A stretch of DNA of 64,000 bases, taken from contig NZ_CH724159.1 of NCBI RefSeq assembly GCF_000153045.1, positions 561,353 to 625,352 on the forward strand. The letters are read 5' to 3'. A program made the position numbers and the translations under genes. Positions within the stretch are counted from its first letter, which is position 1, and each line of letters starts with the position of its first letter. Below the pieces are notes generated by a model. The model made no database searches and had not been told where the DNA came from. It was given only the letters and a program-made list of their open reading frames with translations. Positions 1 to 7,325 of this stretch are shown here, piece by piece. Source of the stretch: Synechococcus sp. WH 5701 (GTDB taxonomy: Bacteria > Cyanobacteriota > Cyanobacteriia > PCC-6307 > Cyanobiaceae).

Positions 1-1543
1 CTGCCAGGTCGCGCGGGGCGGGGGCGTTGCCGTCGTCGCTGAGCTCCACCGGGATGTCGAGGCCGAGGGCCGCCTTGGCCACCTCGTTGATCTCGGTGCC
101 ATCGGCCGGCGGGTTGACCGCAAAAATTGCCGGCAGCCCCAGGGCGCAGAGATGGGCGCCGAGGGCGCGGTTCGCGAGGATCAGCAGCTCCCGCAGCAGG
201 GCCGTGGGCTGGTGCTCGGGCAGCTGCACCATCCAGCCCTGGCGGCGCTCCTCAGGAGCGGGGACGCAGAGGTCGCCGAGGGAGTCGAGGCTGGGGCGGG
301 GCAGATCCAGCTCCAGGGAGCCGCTCTCCAGCCGGTGCTGGCGCAGCAGGGTCGTGATCTCCAGCAGCCGCTCCAGCTGGGGCAGCTGATCCTTGATCGG
401 CTTGAGCGCCGCCGGGACGGTGCGGGCCTTGGGCTTGCGGTCTGCCAGGGCCTGCAGGGCGCTGCCATCGACAACGGCATCCACCTTGATGCTGGTGAGG
501 GCAAAGCGGTAGTCGCTCAGCTCCCCACTCTCGTTGCAGCGCAGCCCCACCGAGACGGCGGCCTGAGTTTCACCGGGCCTGAAGGCAGCGGCCTTGCTCA
601 ACGCCGGGCTGAGCAGGGGCAGCCAGCGGCGGCCCAGGCAGATCGACTCCCCCTGCTCCCGCAGCCAGAGATCGAGGCTGCCGCCGGGGGTGAAGCGTTC
701 CGCCAGCGCCGGCACGTGGATCCACAGGCGCAGGCCCTCTTCGCCGTCCTCCAGGGAGATGGCAGGCAGGATCGGGGCGTCGGCGCCACTCCAGCCACTC
801 AGCACCAGGGTCGGCAGGGCCGTCAGGTCGGTGCGGTCCTTCTCGCCGGGGGCCTTCAGGCTGGAGCGGGGCGCCGCCGGCCGCTGGCGCAGACCATGCT
901 TGGTGAGCAGCAGATCCAGATCGGCCTCTTCGCCACCGTTGATCGGCAGGCGCCGCTCCACGTGCCCCAAGGGCGGGAACTGTGCCACCGGATAGCGGTC
1001 GAGCAGCACTTCCACCACCGACTGCTTCTCGGGGTCCAGGTAACTGGCATCGGAACCCGGCAGCTCCACCGAGGTCAGCAGCCGGTCGTCGAGGGGCACG
1101 GCCAGGAGACGGTCGTCCTGCTGCTCCACCTGGGCGAGCAGGTGGGTGGTGGCCCGCTCGAGGATGCACTGAACGCCACCCTCCGGAGAGCGGCGGCGGC
1201 CCCCCTCCCGGGTGATCTTCACCAGCACCCGGTCACCGTTCCAGGCGTGGTTGAGCTGGTGATCGCGGATGTAGATGTCCTCACCGCCGTCCTCGCGCAG
1301 GGCGAAGCAGAAGCCCTTGCTGGAGCAGCGCAGACGCGCCTCGATCAGGGTGTCGTCCTGGCGCCGCTGGATGCCGTCCTCGGTTTCCACCAACACCCCC
1401 AGCCGGCTCAGGCCCTCCAGGGCGATGCGCAGCTGAGATTTATCCGGGTTGAGGCTCAGGCCGAGCGCTTTCTCCAGCTTGGCCACCGGCAGGGCGTCGG
1501 CGGCGGGGAGCTGCTCGAGCAGGTGGGCGACCGTGAACTTCAT
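1..1543 (-). CDS. RNB-domain exoribonuclease-like protein (RNase R / Zam type), 3' end outside the window
   Basis: The first 514 codons are visible; the gene runs off the left edge. An N-terminal helix-turn-helix-like stretch (about residues 1-60) is followed by a cold-shock-like OB fold (about 65-110) and then an RNB domain from about residue 230, the layout of bacterial RNase II/R and the cyanobacterial Zam protein. The family degrades RNA 3' to 5' using clustered aspartates in a DxxDxDDA-type motif. Here the matching stretch reads GADAPILPAISL (about residues 250-262), so most metal-binding acids are missing while the flanking RNB sequence (LWIHVPALAERF) is kept. This may be a non-catalytic paralogue that binds RNA. 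The ATG is the first in-frame start. Family assignment is firm, activity doubtful. Confidence 0.8.
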   Translation of the reverse strand, partial: MKFTVAHLLEQLPAADALPVAKLEKALGLSLNPDKSQLRIALEGLSRLGVLVETEDGIQRRQDDTLIEARLRCSSKGFCFALREDGGEDIYIRDHQLNHAWNGDRVLVKITREGGRRRSPEGGVQCILERATTHLLAQVEQQDDRLLAVPLDDRLLTSVELPGSDASYLDPEKQSVVEVLLDRYPVAQFPPLGHVERRLPINGGEEADLDLLLTKHGLRQRPAAPRSSLKAPGEKDRTDLTALPTLVLSGWSGADAPILPAISLEDGEEGLRLWIHVPALAERFTPGGSLDLWLREQGESICLGRRWLPLLSPALSKAAAFRPGETQAAVSVGLRCNESGELSDYRFALTSIKVDAVVDGSALQALADRKPKARTVPAALKPIKDQLPQLERLLEITTLLRQHRLESGSLELDLPRPSLDSLGDLCVPAPEERRQGWMVQLPEHQPTALLRELLILANRALGAHLCALGLPAIFAVNPPADGTEINEVAKAALGLDIPVELSDDGNAPAPRDLA

Positions 1544-1639
1544 CGAAACGTCAAGGCGGAGTTGGAGGTGAGGCGCGCGGCATGATGCCGACAGGGCGTG
1601 CAGCGAAGCCCCGGGGCATCGATGTCTCCGACAACAACT

Positions 1640-1924
1640 TTACGGAGCGTCGGTTCCGGAACGCAGGATCAGCCTCAGGCCGATCACCAGGAAGCCCAGG
1701 GAGGCCGCCAGCTGCAGGGCATCGGTGGGAATCAGGCTGGAGAGCGAACCGCCTGCCAGGGCCCCCAGCAGGCTGGCGAGCACGAGGGCGCCAGCACTGC
1801 CCAGAAACACCGCCAGGGTGTTGCTGGAGGTGCCGCTGATGGTCACGATCGTGAGCTGGGTCTTGTCGCCAAGCTCGGCCACGAACACGGTCAGGAAGGT
1901 GGAGGCCAGAAGTGGGAGCTGCAT
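1640..1924 (-). CDS. GDT1/UPF0016 family cation exporter, half-size subunit 1
   Basis: A 94-residue, almost wholly hydrophobic protein with three predicted membrane spans and one copy of the UPF0016 signature ELGDKT near residue 17. Members of this family (yeast Gdt1, human TMEM165, cyanobacterial Mnx, chloroplast PAM71) move Mn2+ or Ca2+ across membranes, and Mnx exports Mn2+ from the cytoplasm toward the thylakoid lumen. Full-length members carry two motif copies in about 200 residues. This protein has one, and the next gene upstream supplies the other, so a hetero-oligomer is the natural inference. The two genes are 16 bp apart on the same strand, consistent with co-transcription. Confidence 0.88.
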   Translation of the reverse strand: MQLPLLASTFLTVFVAELGDKTQLTIVTISGTSSNTLAVFLGSAGALVLASLLGALAGGSLSSLIPTDALQLAASLGFLVIGLRLILRSGTDAP

Positions 1925-1940
1925 GGCTGCGCCAGGGGGC

Positions 1941-2369
1941 TCAGGGGTTGGGGAAGTCGAGGACGGGCTGGAGCAGGCCGAGGCTGGCCTGCCCCCCCAG
2001 CCAGAGGCCGAGGGACACCATCAGGACGCCGGAGATCCGCTCCAGGCGCTGGGCCGGCAGCACCGCCGCCAGCCAGCGCCCCAGCAGCACGCCCACCAGG
2101 CTGGAGCAGATCAGGGCCAGGGCGGCCCCGGCGAACACCACGCCGGGCCGTCCGGATTCAGCGGAGAGCAGCAGAGCGGCCAGCTGGGTCTTATCGCCCA
2201 GCTCGGCAAGAAACACCGTGGTGAAGGTGGTGGCGGCCACCGCCACAAAATCCGACGACTCCGGGGTTTCTGGCTCGGAGCTGGCACTGGCCTCAGGGCT
2301 CAAGCTGGCTTCAGTGATGGCGCTGGCCTCCTGGCCAGCGCTGAGATCCGGATCGACGAGGTCGCTCAT
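1941..2369 (-). CDS. GDT1/UPF0016 family cation exporter, half-size subunit 2
   Basis: A 142-residue protein. The first 45 residues are acidic and Ala/Ser/Glu-rich and lack a clear signal peptide; the rest is a three-span UPF0016 unit with the motif ELGDKT at about residues 60-65. I chose the ATG at 2369 because it overlaps the stop of the upstream YkgJ-like gene (ATGA); the longer open frame to 2630 only shadows that gene. Together with the downstream half-size protein it should rebuild the two-motif pore of Mnx-type manganese exporters. In an oxygenic phototroph such a pair would balance Mn2+ between cytoplasm and thylakoid lumen (inference from the family). Confidence 0.87.
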   Translation of the reverse strand: MSDLVDPDLSAGQEASAITEASLSPEASASSEPETPESSDFVAVAATTFTTVFLAELGDKTQLAALLLSAESGRPGVVFAGAALALICSSLVGVLLGRWLAAVLPAQRLERISGVLMVSLGLWLGGQASLGLLQPVLDFPNP

Positions 2370-2785
2370 GGCTGGTTCTGGTGCTCGCTGGGTGCTGGGG
2401 GCGCAGGTTGGCCGCCAGGCTGACGGGTGGAGCGCTCGAAGCGACGCATCACGAGCGAGCGCCCTCCATATTCCTCTCGGATCTGCTGCCGGCAGCAGGC
2501 GATCGCGAAGGCTTCTCCCTGCTCGGGCGGTACGGCGAACAGCTGGGCGAGGGCTCCCACCCGGCAGAACCCGGGCCGATCGGCGTAGATGCGGCAGGTT
2601 CTCGAGCCCGTGTTGAAGTGGCGGCACCAACCGTCCGCCCCCACCATCGAGAGGTAGAGCTGGCGCTGCTCCTCACTGAGGGCGTCGAGGGCTTCGCCCC
2701 GTTGTTCCGGGTCCAGACGGCAGCAGGCGCCGCAGCCGCTGATGCAGCTCCAGTGGGGTCCTGCGCCCATCCGATCAGCTCCCAC
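2366..2785 (-). CDS. YkgJ-like CxxxCxxCC cysteine-cluster protein
   Basis: A 139-residue soluble protein starting with a cluster C14-x3-C18-x2-C21-C22, followed by more cysteines around residues 48, 58 and 68 and a CCRQQ pair near residue 98. This is the pattern of the YkgJ/UPF0153 family, thought to chelate zinc or iron; no reaction is established. It is probably translationally coupled to the GDT1 half-transporter, since its TGA overlaps the next ATG. The metal-binding look and the neighbouring cation exporters suggest metal handling, but that is inference. ATG at 2770 is an equally possible start. It is divergent from psb30. Confidence 0.8.
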   Translation of the reverse strand: MGADRMGAGPHWSCISGCGACCRLDPEQRGEALDALSEEQRQLYLSMVGADGWCRHFNTGSRTCRIYADRPGFCRVGALAQLFAVPPEQGEAFAIACCRQQIREEYGGRSLVMRRFERSTRQPGGQPAPPAPSEHQNQP

Positions 2786-2886
2786 CGCTGTGACAAGGCG
2801 TCACAGTGGCATGGGGGCGGTGTGGGCTGAGGTCTCGGCGACCCGTACGCTGAATCCCGGACTGTCTTTATCCGAGCGCCGCATCC

Positions 2887-2994
2887 ATGGGAATCGATTT
2901 CCATCTGATCGCCAACTTCCTGGCGCTGGCCCTGATCACCCTGGCGGGCCCTGCCGTGATCTTCATCCTCTTCTACAAGCGCGGCGCTCTCTGA
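2887..2994 (+). CDS. psb30: photosystem II reaction center protein Psb30 (Ycf12)
   Basis: A 35-residue single-span protein. Residues 8-30 form one hydrophobic helix and the C-terminus ends FYKRGAL, matching the conserved shape and length of Psb30/Ycf12. The subunit sits at the edge of photosystem II near cytochrome b559 and helps stabilise the complex under strong light. It stands alone between the divergent YkgJ-like gene and the convergent recJ, whose stop is 6 bp beyond its own. Confidence 0.92.
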   Translation: MGIDFHLIANFLALALITLAGPAVIFILFYKRGAL

Positions 2995-3000
2995 TCGGGC

Positions 3001-4929
3001 TCAGGCCTGAATCCCAAGAGCCAGGGCTGCCTCGTCGATGAGTGCGCGCAGGTAGGCCGGCTGATCAAGCGCCGGGAGCTCCACATGGAGCTCCCGGCCT
3101 TCTTGATTGCGAATCAGCACGCCATTCCCTTGGCGCCGGCACCAGTAGGAGCGCTGGCGCCGTTTGAGCAGGACATCCCCGCCGCCACTGCCGCGCAACC
3201 CCACCAGCTCCAGTTGCAGGCGCTCCTCCCCCTGCCAGCTGTCGCTGCGCAGGCGGTAGGCGACATCCACGAGCTCCGGCACGGTGCCTTCCCCCTGCCA
3301 GCGCCAGGCGATCGCCCGCAGACGGCTGCCCTGCTGCTCCAGCTCCAGCTGAAGGTGGCCGCCGCGCAGCAGCCGCTGACTGATCACCCGGCAGGCGTTG
3401 CTCCAGAACACCGGCGCCGGTAGCCCCGCCCCGAGGGGCTCCAGCCGCTGCAGGTCGCGCCAGAAGCCACGGCCGATGCGGTGCAGGGCCAGACAGGCCT
3501 CCGGCTCCACCGGCGAGCCGCTGCCCCGGTCGCCCAGCCAGCTGGCCGCCAGCCTGTTGAGCTGCTCATGCAGATCGGCCAGCCGCTCTGCTTTCACGCT
3601 GAAGCCACCGGCGGCGGGATGGCCGCCATGGCGCTCCAGCAGGGTGCCGCAGTGGCTCAGGGCCTGATCGACCGCAAAGCCTCTGGGTGCCCGCACCGAC
3701 GCCCGCAGCCTGCCGCCCCCCTCCCCGGCGAGCAGGGCCACGGGCAAGCCATAACGCTCCACCAGTCTGGCGGCCACGATGCCGATCACTCCGTGATGCC
3801 AATGGGTCTGGGCGAGCAGCACAAAAGGGCTGGGCTCGGGGCCATCGGCTTCGACCAGGGCCACCGCCTCCGCCTCGATCGCCTCACAGAGCTCCCGCCG
3901 CTGACGGTTGAGGGCCTCGCAGTCCTGGGCCAGGGCCATGGCTCGGTCGTGGTCGCTGGTGGTGAGCAGATCCACCACCAGGGCAGGATCCCCCAGTCTC
4001 CCCACGGCATTGATGCGCGGCGCCAGTTTGAAGGCCACCGCTGTGGCATCGAGGGGTTCCTCCCCCAGACCCGCCAGCCTCTGCAGCGCCTGCAGGCCAG
4101 GCAGGGACGACGCATGCAATCGCCTGAGTCCATCCCGCAGCCAGCGCCGGTTCACCCCCAGAAGGGGGGCCATGTCGGCCACCGTGCCGATGCAGAACAG
4201 ATCCAGGGCCATGGCGGTGGCATCGGCGCGACCCAGCTCCGTGGCCAGCACCATCGCCAGCAGATAGGCCAGCCCGACCCCCGCCAGGCCCCGGTAGGGG
4301 GAACCCTCGGGGGTGCAGGCCGGATGGAGCAGGGCCAGATAGGGCGGGTGCTCGGCGGGGAGCGTGTGGTGGTCGGTGAGGATCACCTCCACCCCCAGAT
4401 CGCGGGCCCGATCAAGGGCCTCCCGGGCGGCGATGCCGTTGTCGACCGTGACCAGCAGGCGTACCCCTTCGCCCCAGAGGCGTTCGACCATGCCGGCATT
4501 GAGGCCGTAGCCCTCGTCCTGGCGGCTGGGGATGGCGGCCTGCGGCCGGGCCCCCAGCCGCTCCAGCACCCCTACCAGCAGGGCCGTGCTGGTCATGCCA
4601 TCGGCGTCGTAGTCGCCGCAGATCGCCACTGCCTCCGCCTCGGCGCAGGCCCGCATGAGCCGCTGCACCGCCACGGCCAGGTCGGCGAAGTGCAGCCGGG
4701 GGTCGGGGGCGGGCGGGGGCTCCAGCAGCTCCCTGATCGCCTCGGGGCTGTCGTAGCCCCGCCGGCGCAACACCGCCAGCAATTCCGGTGGCAGGCCCAG
4801 GGCCGCCATCTCCCTGGCCAGGTCCTCGTCCTGACTGGGCTGCAGGGGGACGGGCAGTTGCCAGCGCTGCTCGGGCGGTGTGAAGGGCAGAGGAACCTCG
4901 GGAGTGTGGACCCATTCTGATCGGCTCAC
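3001..4929 (-). CDS. recJ: single-stranded-DNA-specific 5'-3' exonuclease RecJ
   Basis: A 642-residue DHH-family nuclease. Motif I (GDYDADGMTS, residues 105-114) and the DHH triad (D186-H187-H188) are intact, followed by a DHHA1 region with the glycine-rich GGHPAAGGF segment and a C-terminal OB-fold. RecJ digests single-stranded DNA 5' to 3' in RecF-pathway recombination, mismatch repair and base-excision repair, with Mn2+/Mg2+ held by the acidic and histidine residues seen here. Length is near the bacterial norm. It is divergent from the CbbY-like gene with only 22 bp between starts, so their promoters must overlap each other's 5' ends. Confidence 0.95.
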   Translation of the reverse strand: MSRSEWVHTPEVPLPFTPPEQRWQLPVPLQPSQDEDLAREMAALGLPPELLAVLRRRGYDSPEAIRELLEPPPAPDPRLHFADLAVAVQRLMRACAEAEAVAICGDYDADGMTSTALLVGVLERLGARPQAAIPSRQDEGYGLNAGMVERLWGEGVRLLVTVDNGIAAREALDRARDLGVEVILTDHHTLPAEHPPYLALLHPACTPEGSPYRGLAGVGLAYLLAMVLATELGRADATAMALDLFCIGTVADMAPLLGVNRRWLRDGLRRLHASSLPGLQALQRLAGLGEEPLDATAVAFKLAPRINAVGRLGDPALVVDLLTTSDHDRAMALAQDCEALNRQRRELCEAIEAEAVALVEADGPEPSPFVLLAQTHWHHGVIGIVAARLVERYGLPVALLAGEGGGRLRASVRAPRGFAVDQALSHCGTLLERHGGHPAAGGFSVKAERLADLHEQLNRLAASWLGDRGSGSPVEPEACLALHRIGRGFWRDLQRLEPLGAGLPAPVFWSNACRVISQRLLRGGHLQLELEQQGSRLRAIAWRWQGEGTVPELVDVAYRLRSDSWQGEERLQLELVGLRGSGGGDVLLKRRQRSYWCRRQGNGVLIRNQEGRELHVELPALDQPAYLRALIDEAALALGIQA

Positions 4930-4951
4930 CCTCAGCTCCTAGCCTCAGCCG

Positions 4952-5728
4952 ATGCAAGCCCGTGACGTCAAGGGTTCCCTGCGCGCCCTGCTCTGGGACG
5001 TGGATGGCACGCTGGCCGAGACCGAACTCGACGGCCACCGGATCGCCTTCAACCGGGCCTTTGCGCAGCAGGGCCTGCCCTGGCAGTGGGACCGCTCCAC
5101 CTACATCGAGCTGCTGGCGATCAGCGGCGGGCGTGAGCGGCTGCGCTGGTTCCTTCAGCGCCAGCAGGGAGGGGAGCCTGAGGCCTCGCTGCTGGACGCC
5201 TTGCACCAAGCCAAGCAGGCCCACTACCGCGAGCTGGTGGTGGCTGGTGAGGTTCAGCTGCGCCCGGGCGTGCGGCGCCTGATCAAGGCGGCGGCGACGG
5301 CCGGTCTTCAGCAGGCGATCGTGACGACAAGCGGTCGTGAGGCGGTGGCCGCCCTGCTGGAGAATCAGCTCAGGGACCAGAGCCGGTTGCTGCCGCTGCG
5401 CATCTGTGCAGACGATGTGGGCGCCAAGAAGCCCGATCCCGAGGCTTACGTGCTGGCCCTTCAGCGCCTGGGGCTGGACCCCGGCCAGGCTGTGGCCCTG
5501 GAGGATTCCCAGGCGGGCCTGGCGGCGGCCACCGCAGCCGGTCTGCGCTGCCTGGTGACCCTCAGTACCGCCTCCAGCCAGGACTCGGCCTCGCTGTTCC
5601 GTGCCGCCTCCAGCCTGACGGATGGCCTGGGGGAGCCCACGGCGCCGATCAGGGTGCTGCGAGGGCCCGCTTGTGCCGGCGGCCTGATCACGCTCTCCTA
5701 CCTGGAGCAGTTGCCACCAGTGCCATGA
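4952..5728 (+). CDS. cbbY: HAD-family phosphatase, CbbY-like (xylulose-1,5-bisphosphate phosphatase)
   Basis: A 258-residue haloacid-dehalogenase hydrolase with motif I DVDGT (residues 16-20), a helical cap, motif II (TTSGRE), and motifs III/IV in KKPDPEAY and ALEDSQAGL. The pattern DVDGTLAETE and overall length match CbbY. CbbY proteins of photosynthetic bacteria and chloroplasts dephosphorylate xylulose-1,5-bisphosphate, a misfire product that inhibits Rubisco. It is the first gene of a tight run: its TGA overlaps the start of the ycf20-like gene, which in turn overlaps glyK. The third gene is a photorespiratory kinase, supporting a carbon-metabolism role. Related HAD enzymes with other sugar-phosphate substrates cannot be excluded. 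Confidence 0.82.
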   Translation: MQARDVKGSLRALLWDVDGTLAETELDGHRIAFNRAFAQQGLPWQWDRSTYIELLAISGGRERLRWFLQRQQGGEPEASLLDALHQAKQAHYRELVVAGEVQLRPGVRRLIKAAATAGLQQAIVTTSGREAVAALLENQLRDQSRLLPLRICADDVGAKKPDPEAYVLALQRLGLDPGQAVALEDSQAGLAAATAAGLRCLVTLSTASSQDSASLFRAASSLTDGLGEPTAPIRVLRGPACAGGLITLSYLEQLPPVP

Positions 5729-6069
5729 GCCCCTTGCCCGTGCAATCCACCCGCCTGCAGCAGGCACTGGAGAGCAGCGGCCGCACGGCTCTCTCCGGAT
5801 GGCGCGGCAATTGGCGCCACCGCAGTCTGGCCCTGCTCGCCCTGCTGCTCGGCCTGTTTGCCGGCAACAACGTCACCTCCTTCGTGCTCTATCAGGTGGG
5901 GCCACGCCCGTTGATGGTGTTGCTGCTGGTGGTGCTGGTGGAGCTGGTGGCTCGTCTGCGCAGCCACTGGGTGCGGGGTGAACCTTCCCTGGGCTGGGTG
6001 CTCTGCGACAACCTGCGCATCGGGGTGGTCTACGCCGTGGTGCTGGAAGGGTTCAAGCTCGGCTCGTGA
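5725..6069 (+). CDS. ycf20: Ycf20-like DUF565 membrane protein
   Basis: A 114-residue protein with a polar N-terminus followed by two hydrophobic spans around residues 33-50 and 54-70 and a conserved tail containing LCDNLRIGVVYAVVLEGFKLG, split here by no gap. This matches DUF565/Ycf20, found in cyanobacteria and plastids; algal and plant homologues are linked to non-photochemical quenching, and no biochemical activity is known. ATG at 5725 overlaps the cbbY-like stop, and its own stop overlaps the GTG start of glyK, so the three are probably translated from one message. Confidence 0.8.
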   Translation: MSPLPVQSTRLQQALESSGRTALSGWRGNWRHRSLALLALLLGLFAGNNVTSFVLYQVGPRPLMVLLLVVLVELVARLRSHWVRGEPSLGWVLCDNLRIGVVYAVVLEGFKLGS

Positions 6070-7067
6070 GCGGCCCTCCCTGGCCCTGGTGCTTCCCGCC
6101 GGAGCCCCACCGCCGGCTGCTGGTCCGCTGCGGCGTCAGCGATCCCCTCGCCTGGGCGGAGGAGTGGCGTCAGCGGCTCGGGGCCTGGCAGGGGCCGCCC
6201 CATCCCAGCCTGCTCTGGGGCCTCATCCTGCCCCTGCTCAGCAGCTGTTACTCCAGGTCTGGCAACGGCGGAGCTGGCTTGCGGTATCCGCTGCTGATTG
6301 GGCTGAACGGGCCGGTGGGCGCAGGCAAGACCACCCTTGGCCGGGAGCTGGAGCGGCTGGCCCCCAGCCTCGGCCTGCGCCTGGCGGTGGTCTCGATCGA
6401 TGACGCCTACCTCCCCTTTGAGCAGAGGCTGCAGCGGCTGGCGGGCAATCCTTTCGGGGTGAGTCGCGTTCCGCCCGGCAGCCACGACGTGCCCTTGCTG
6501 CTGGAGTGCCTGCGGCGCTGGCGCTCGGGGGAGCCGCTGCAGCTGCCCCGTTTCGACAAACGTCTGCGCGCCGCTCAGGGGGATCGGGCCGGCTGGCGCC
6601 GCTTCGAAGCCGTTGACGTGCTCGTGCTGGAGGGCTGGCTGGTGGGCTGCCGGGCCCTGGGGGTGAGCGCCCTTTCCATGGCGATGGCCAAGCCCTTGAA
6701 CGAGTGGAACAACTCACTGAGTCCTGCGGAACTGGCCTGGCTGCCCCGCTGGGACCAGGAGTTGCAGGCTTACCAGCCGCTCTGGAATCAGCTCGATGGG
6801 CTCTGGTTGCTCCGGCCCAGCCGCTGGAGCCTGCCATTGCGCTGGCGCCTCCAGGCCGAAGCACGCCAGCGCCGATCCTCTGGTCAGGGACTCCAGGCTT
6901 CAGAGGTGGCGGCCATGGTCCGGGCCACCCTTGCCTCGCTGCCCCCTGAGCTCTATCAGGTTGGACTGGAGAGAACAGTGCCAGGATCTTCGGCCGCCAC
7001 CGCCTTGATCAAGCTCGATGGCAAGCGCCGCTGCATCTGGAGCGGGTCGGCGGACGACGCATCGTGA
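6066..7067 (+). CDS. glyK: D-glycerate 3-kinase
   Basis: A 333-residue P-loop kinase with Walker A GPVGAGKT at residues 82-89 and a following VVSIDDAYLP segment typical of the cyanobacterial/plant GLYK family. The enzyme phosphorylates D-glycerate to 3-phosphoglycerate, the last step of photorespiration, returning carbon to the Calvin cycle. The start is GTG at 6066, overlapping the ycf20-like stop (GTGA). Downstream, rpmF is convergent 42 bp away. Confidence 0.87.
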   Translation: MSGPPWPWCFPPEPHRRLLVRCGVSDPLAWAEEWRQRLGAWQGPPHPSLLWGLILPLLSSCYSRSGNGGAGLRYPLLIGLNGPVGAGKTTLGRELERLAPSLGLRLAVVSIDDAYLPFEQRLQRLAGNPFGVSRVPPGSHDVPLLLECLRRWRSGEPLQLPRFDKRLRAAQGDRAGWRRFEAVDVLVLEGWLVGCRALGVSALSMAMAKPLNEWNNSLSPAELAWLPRWDQELQAYQPLWNQLDGLWLLRPSRWSLPLRWRLQAEARQRRSSGQGLQASEVAAMVRATLASLPPELYQVGLERTVPGSSAATALIKLDGKRRCIWSGSADDAS

Positions 7068-7109
7068 TCACGCACAAAGGAGCCGGTTGAGGGCTGAATT
7101 GAGCGGAGC

Positions 7110-7289
7110 TCAGCTCTCGGTGTCGTCGGCGGATTCGTCGATCGGATACACGAAGCCTTGCGCACGACCACTCAACACGGCCTTACCAAGCGACATCGCC
7201 TTGCGGGCGGCCACGGTTGCCTTCGCCTTCCAGTGGGCATGGCGCTGATTGCGCTTGCCTTTGGAGGTTTTCTTCTTGGGAACAGCCAT
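7110..7289 (-). CDS. rpmF: 50S ribosomal protein L32
   Basis: A 59-residue basic protein beginning [10 protein letters not shown] and carrying the [11 protein letters not shown] segment typical of cyanobacterial and plastid L32. It belongs to the large ribosomal subunit. The zinc-binding cysteines present in some bacterial L32 proteins are absent here, so this is a C-minus form. It is divergent from ftsH, with 36 bp between the two starts. Confidence 0.95.
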   Translation of the reverse strand: MAVPKKKTSKGKRNQRHAHWKAKATVAARKAMSLGKAVLSGRAQGFVYPIDESADDTES

Positions 7290-7325
7290 CCCGCCCGATC
7301 AGCCAAACAATAATCTTCCGCTGTC

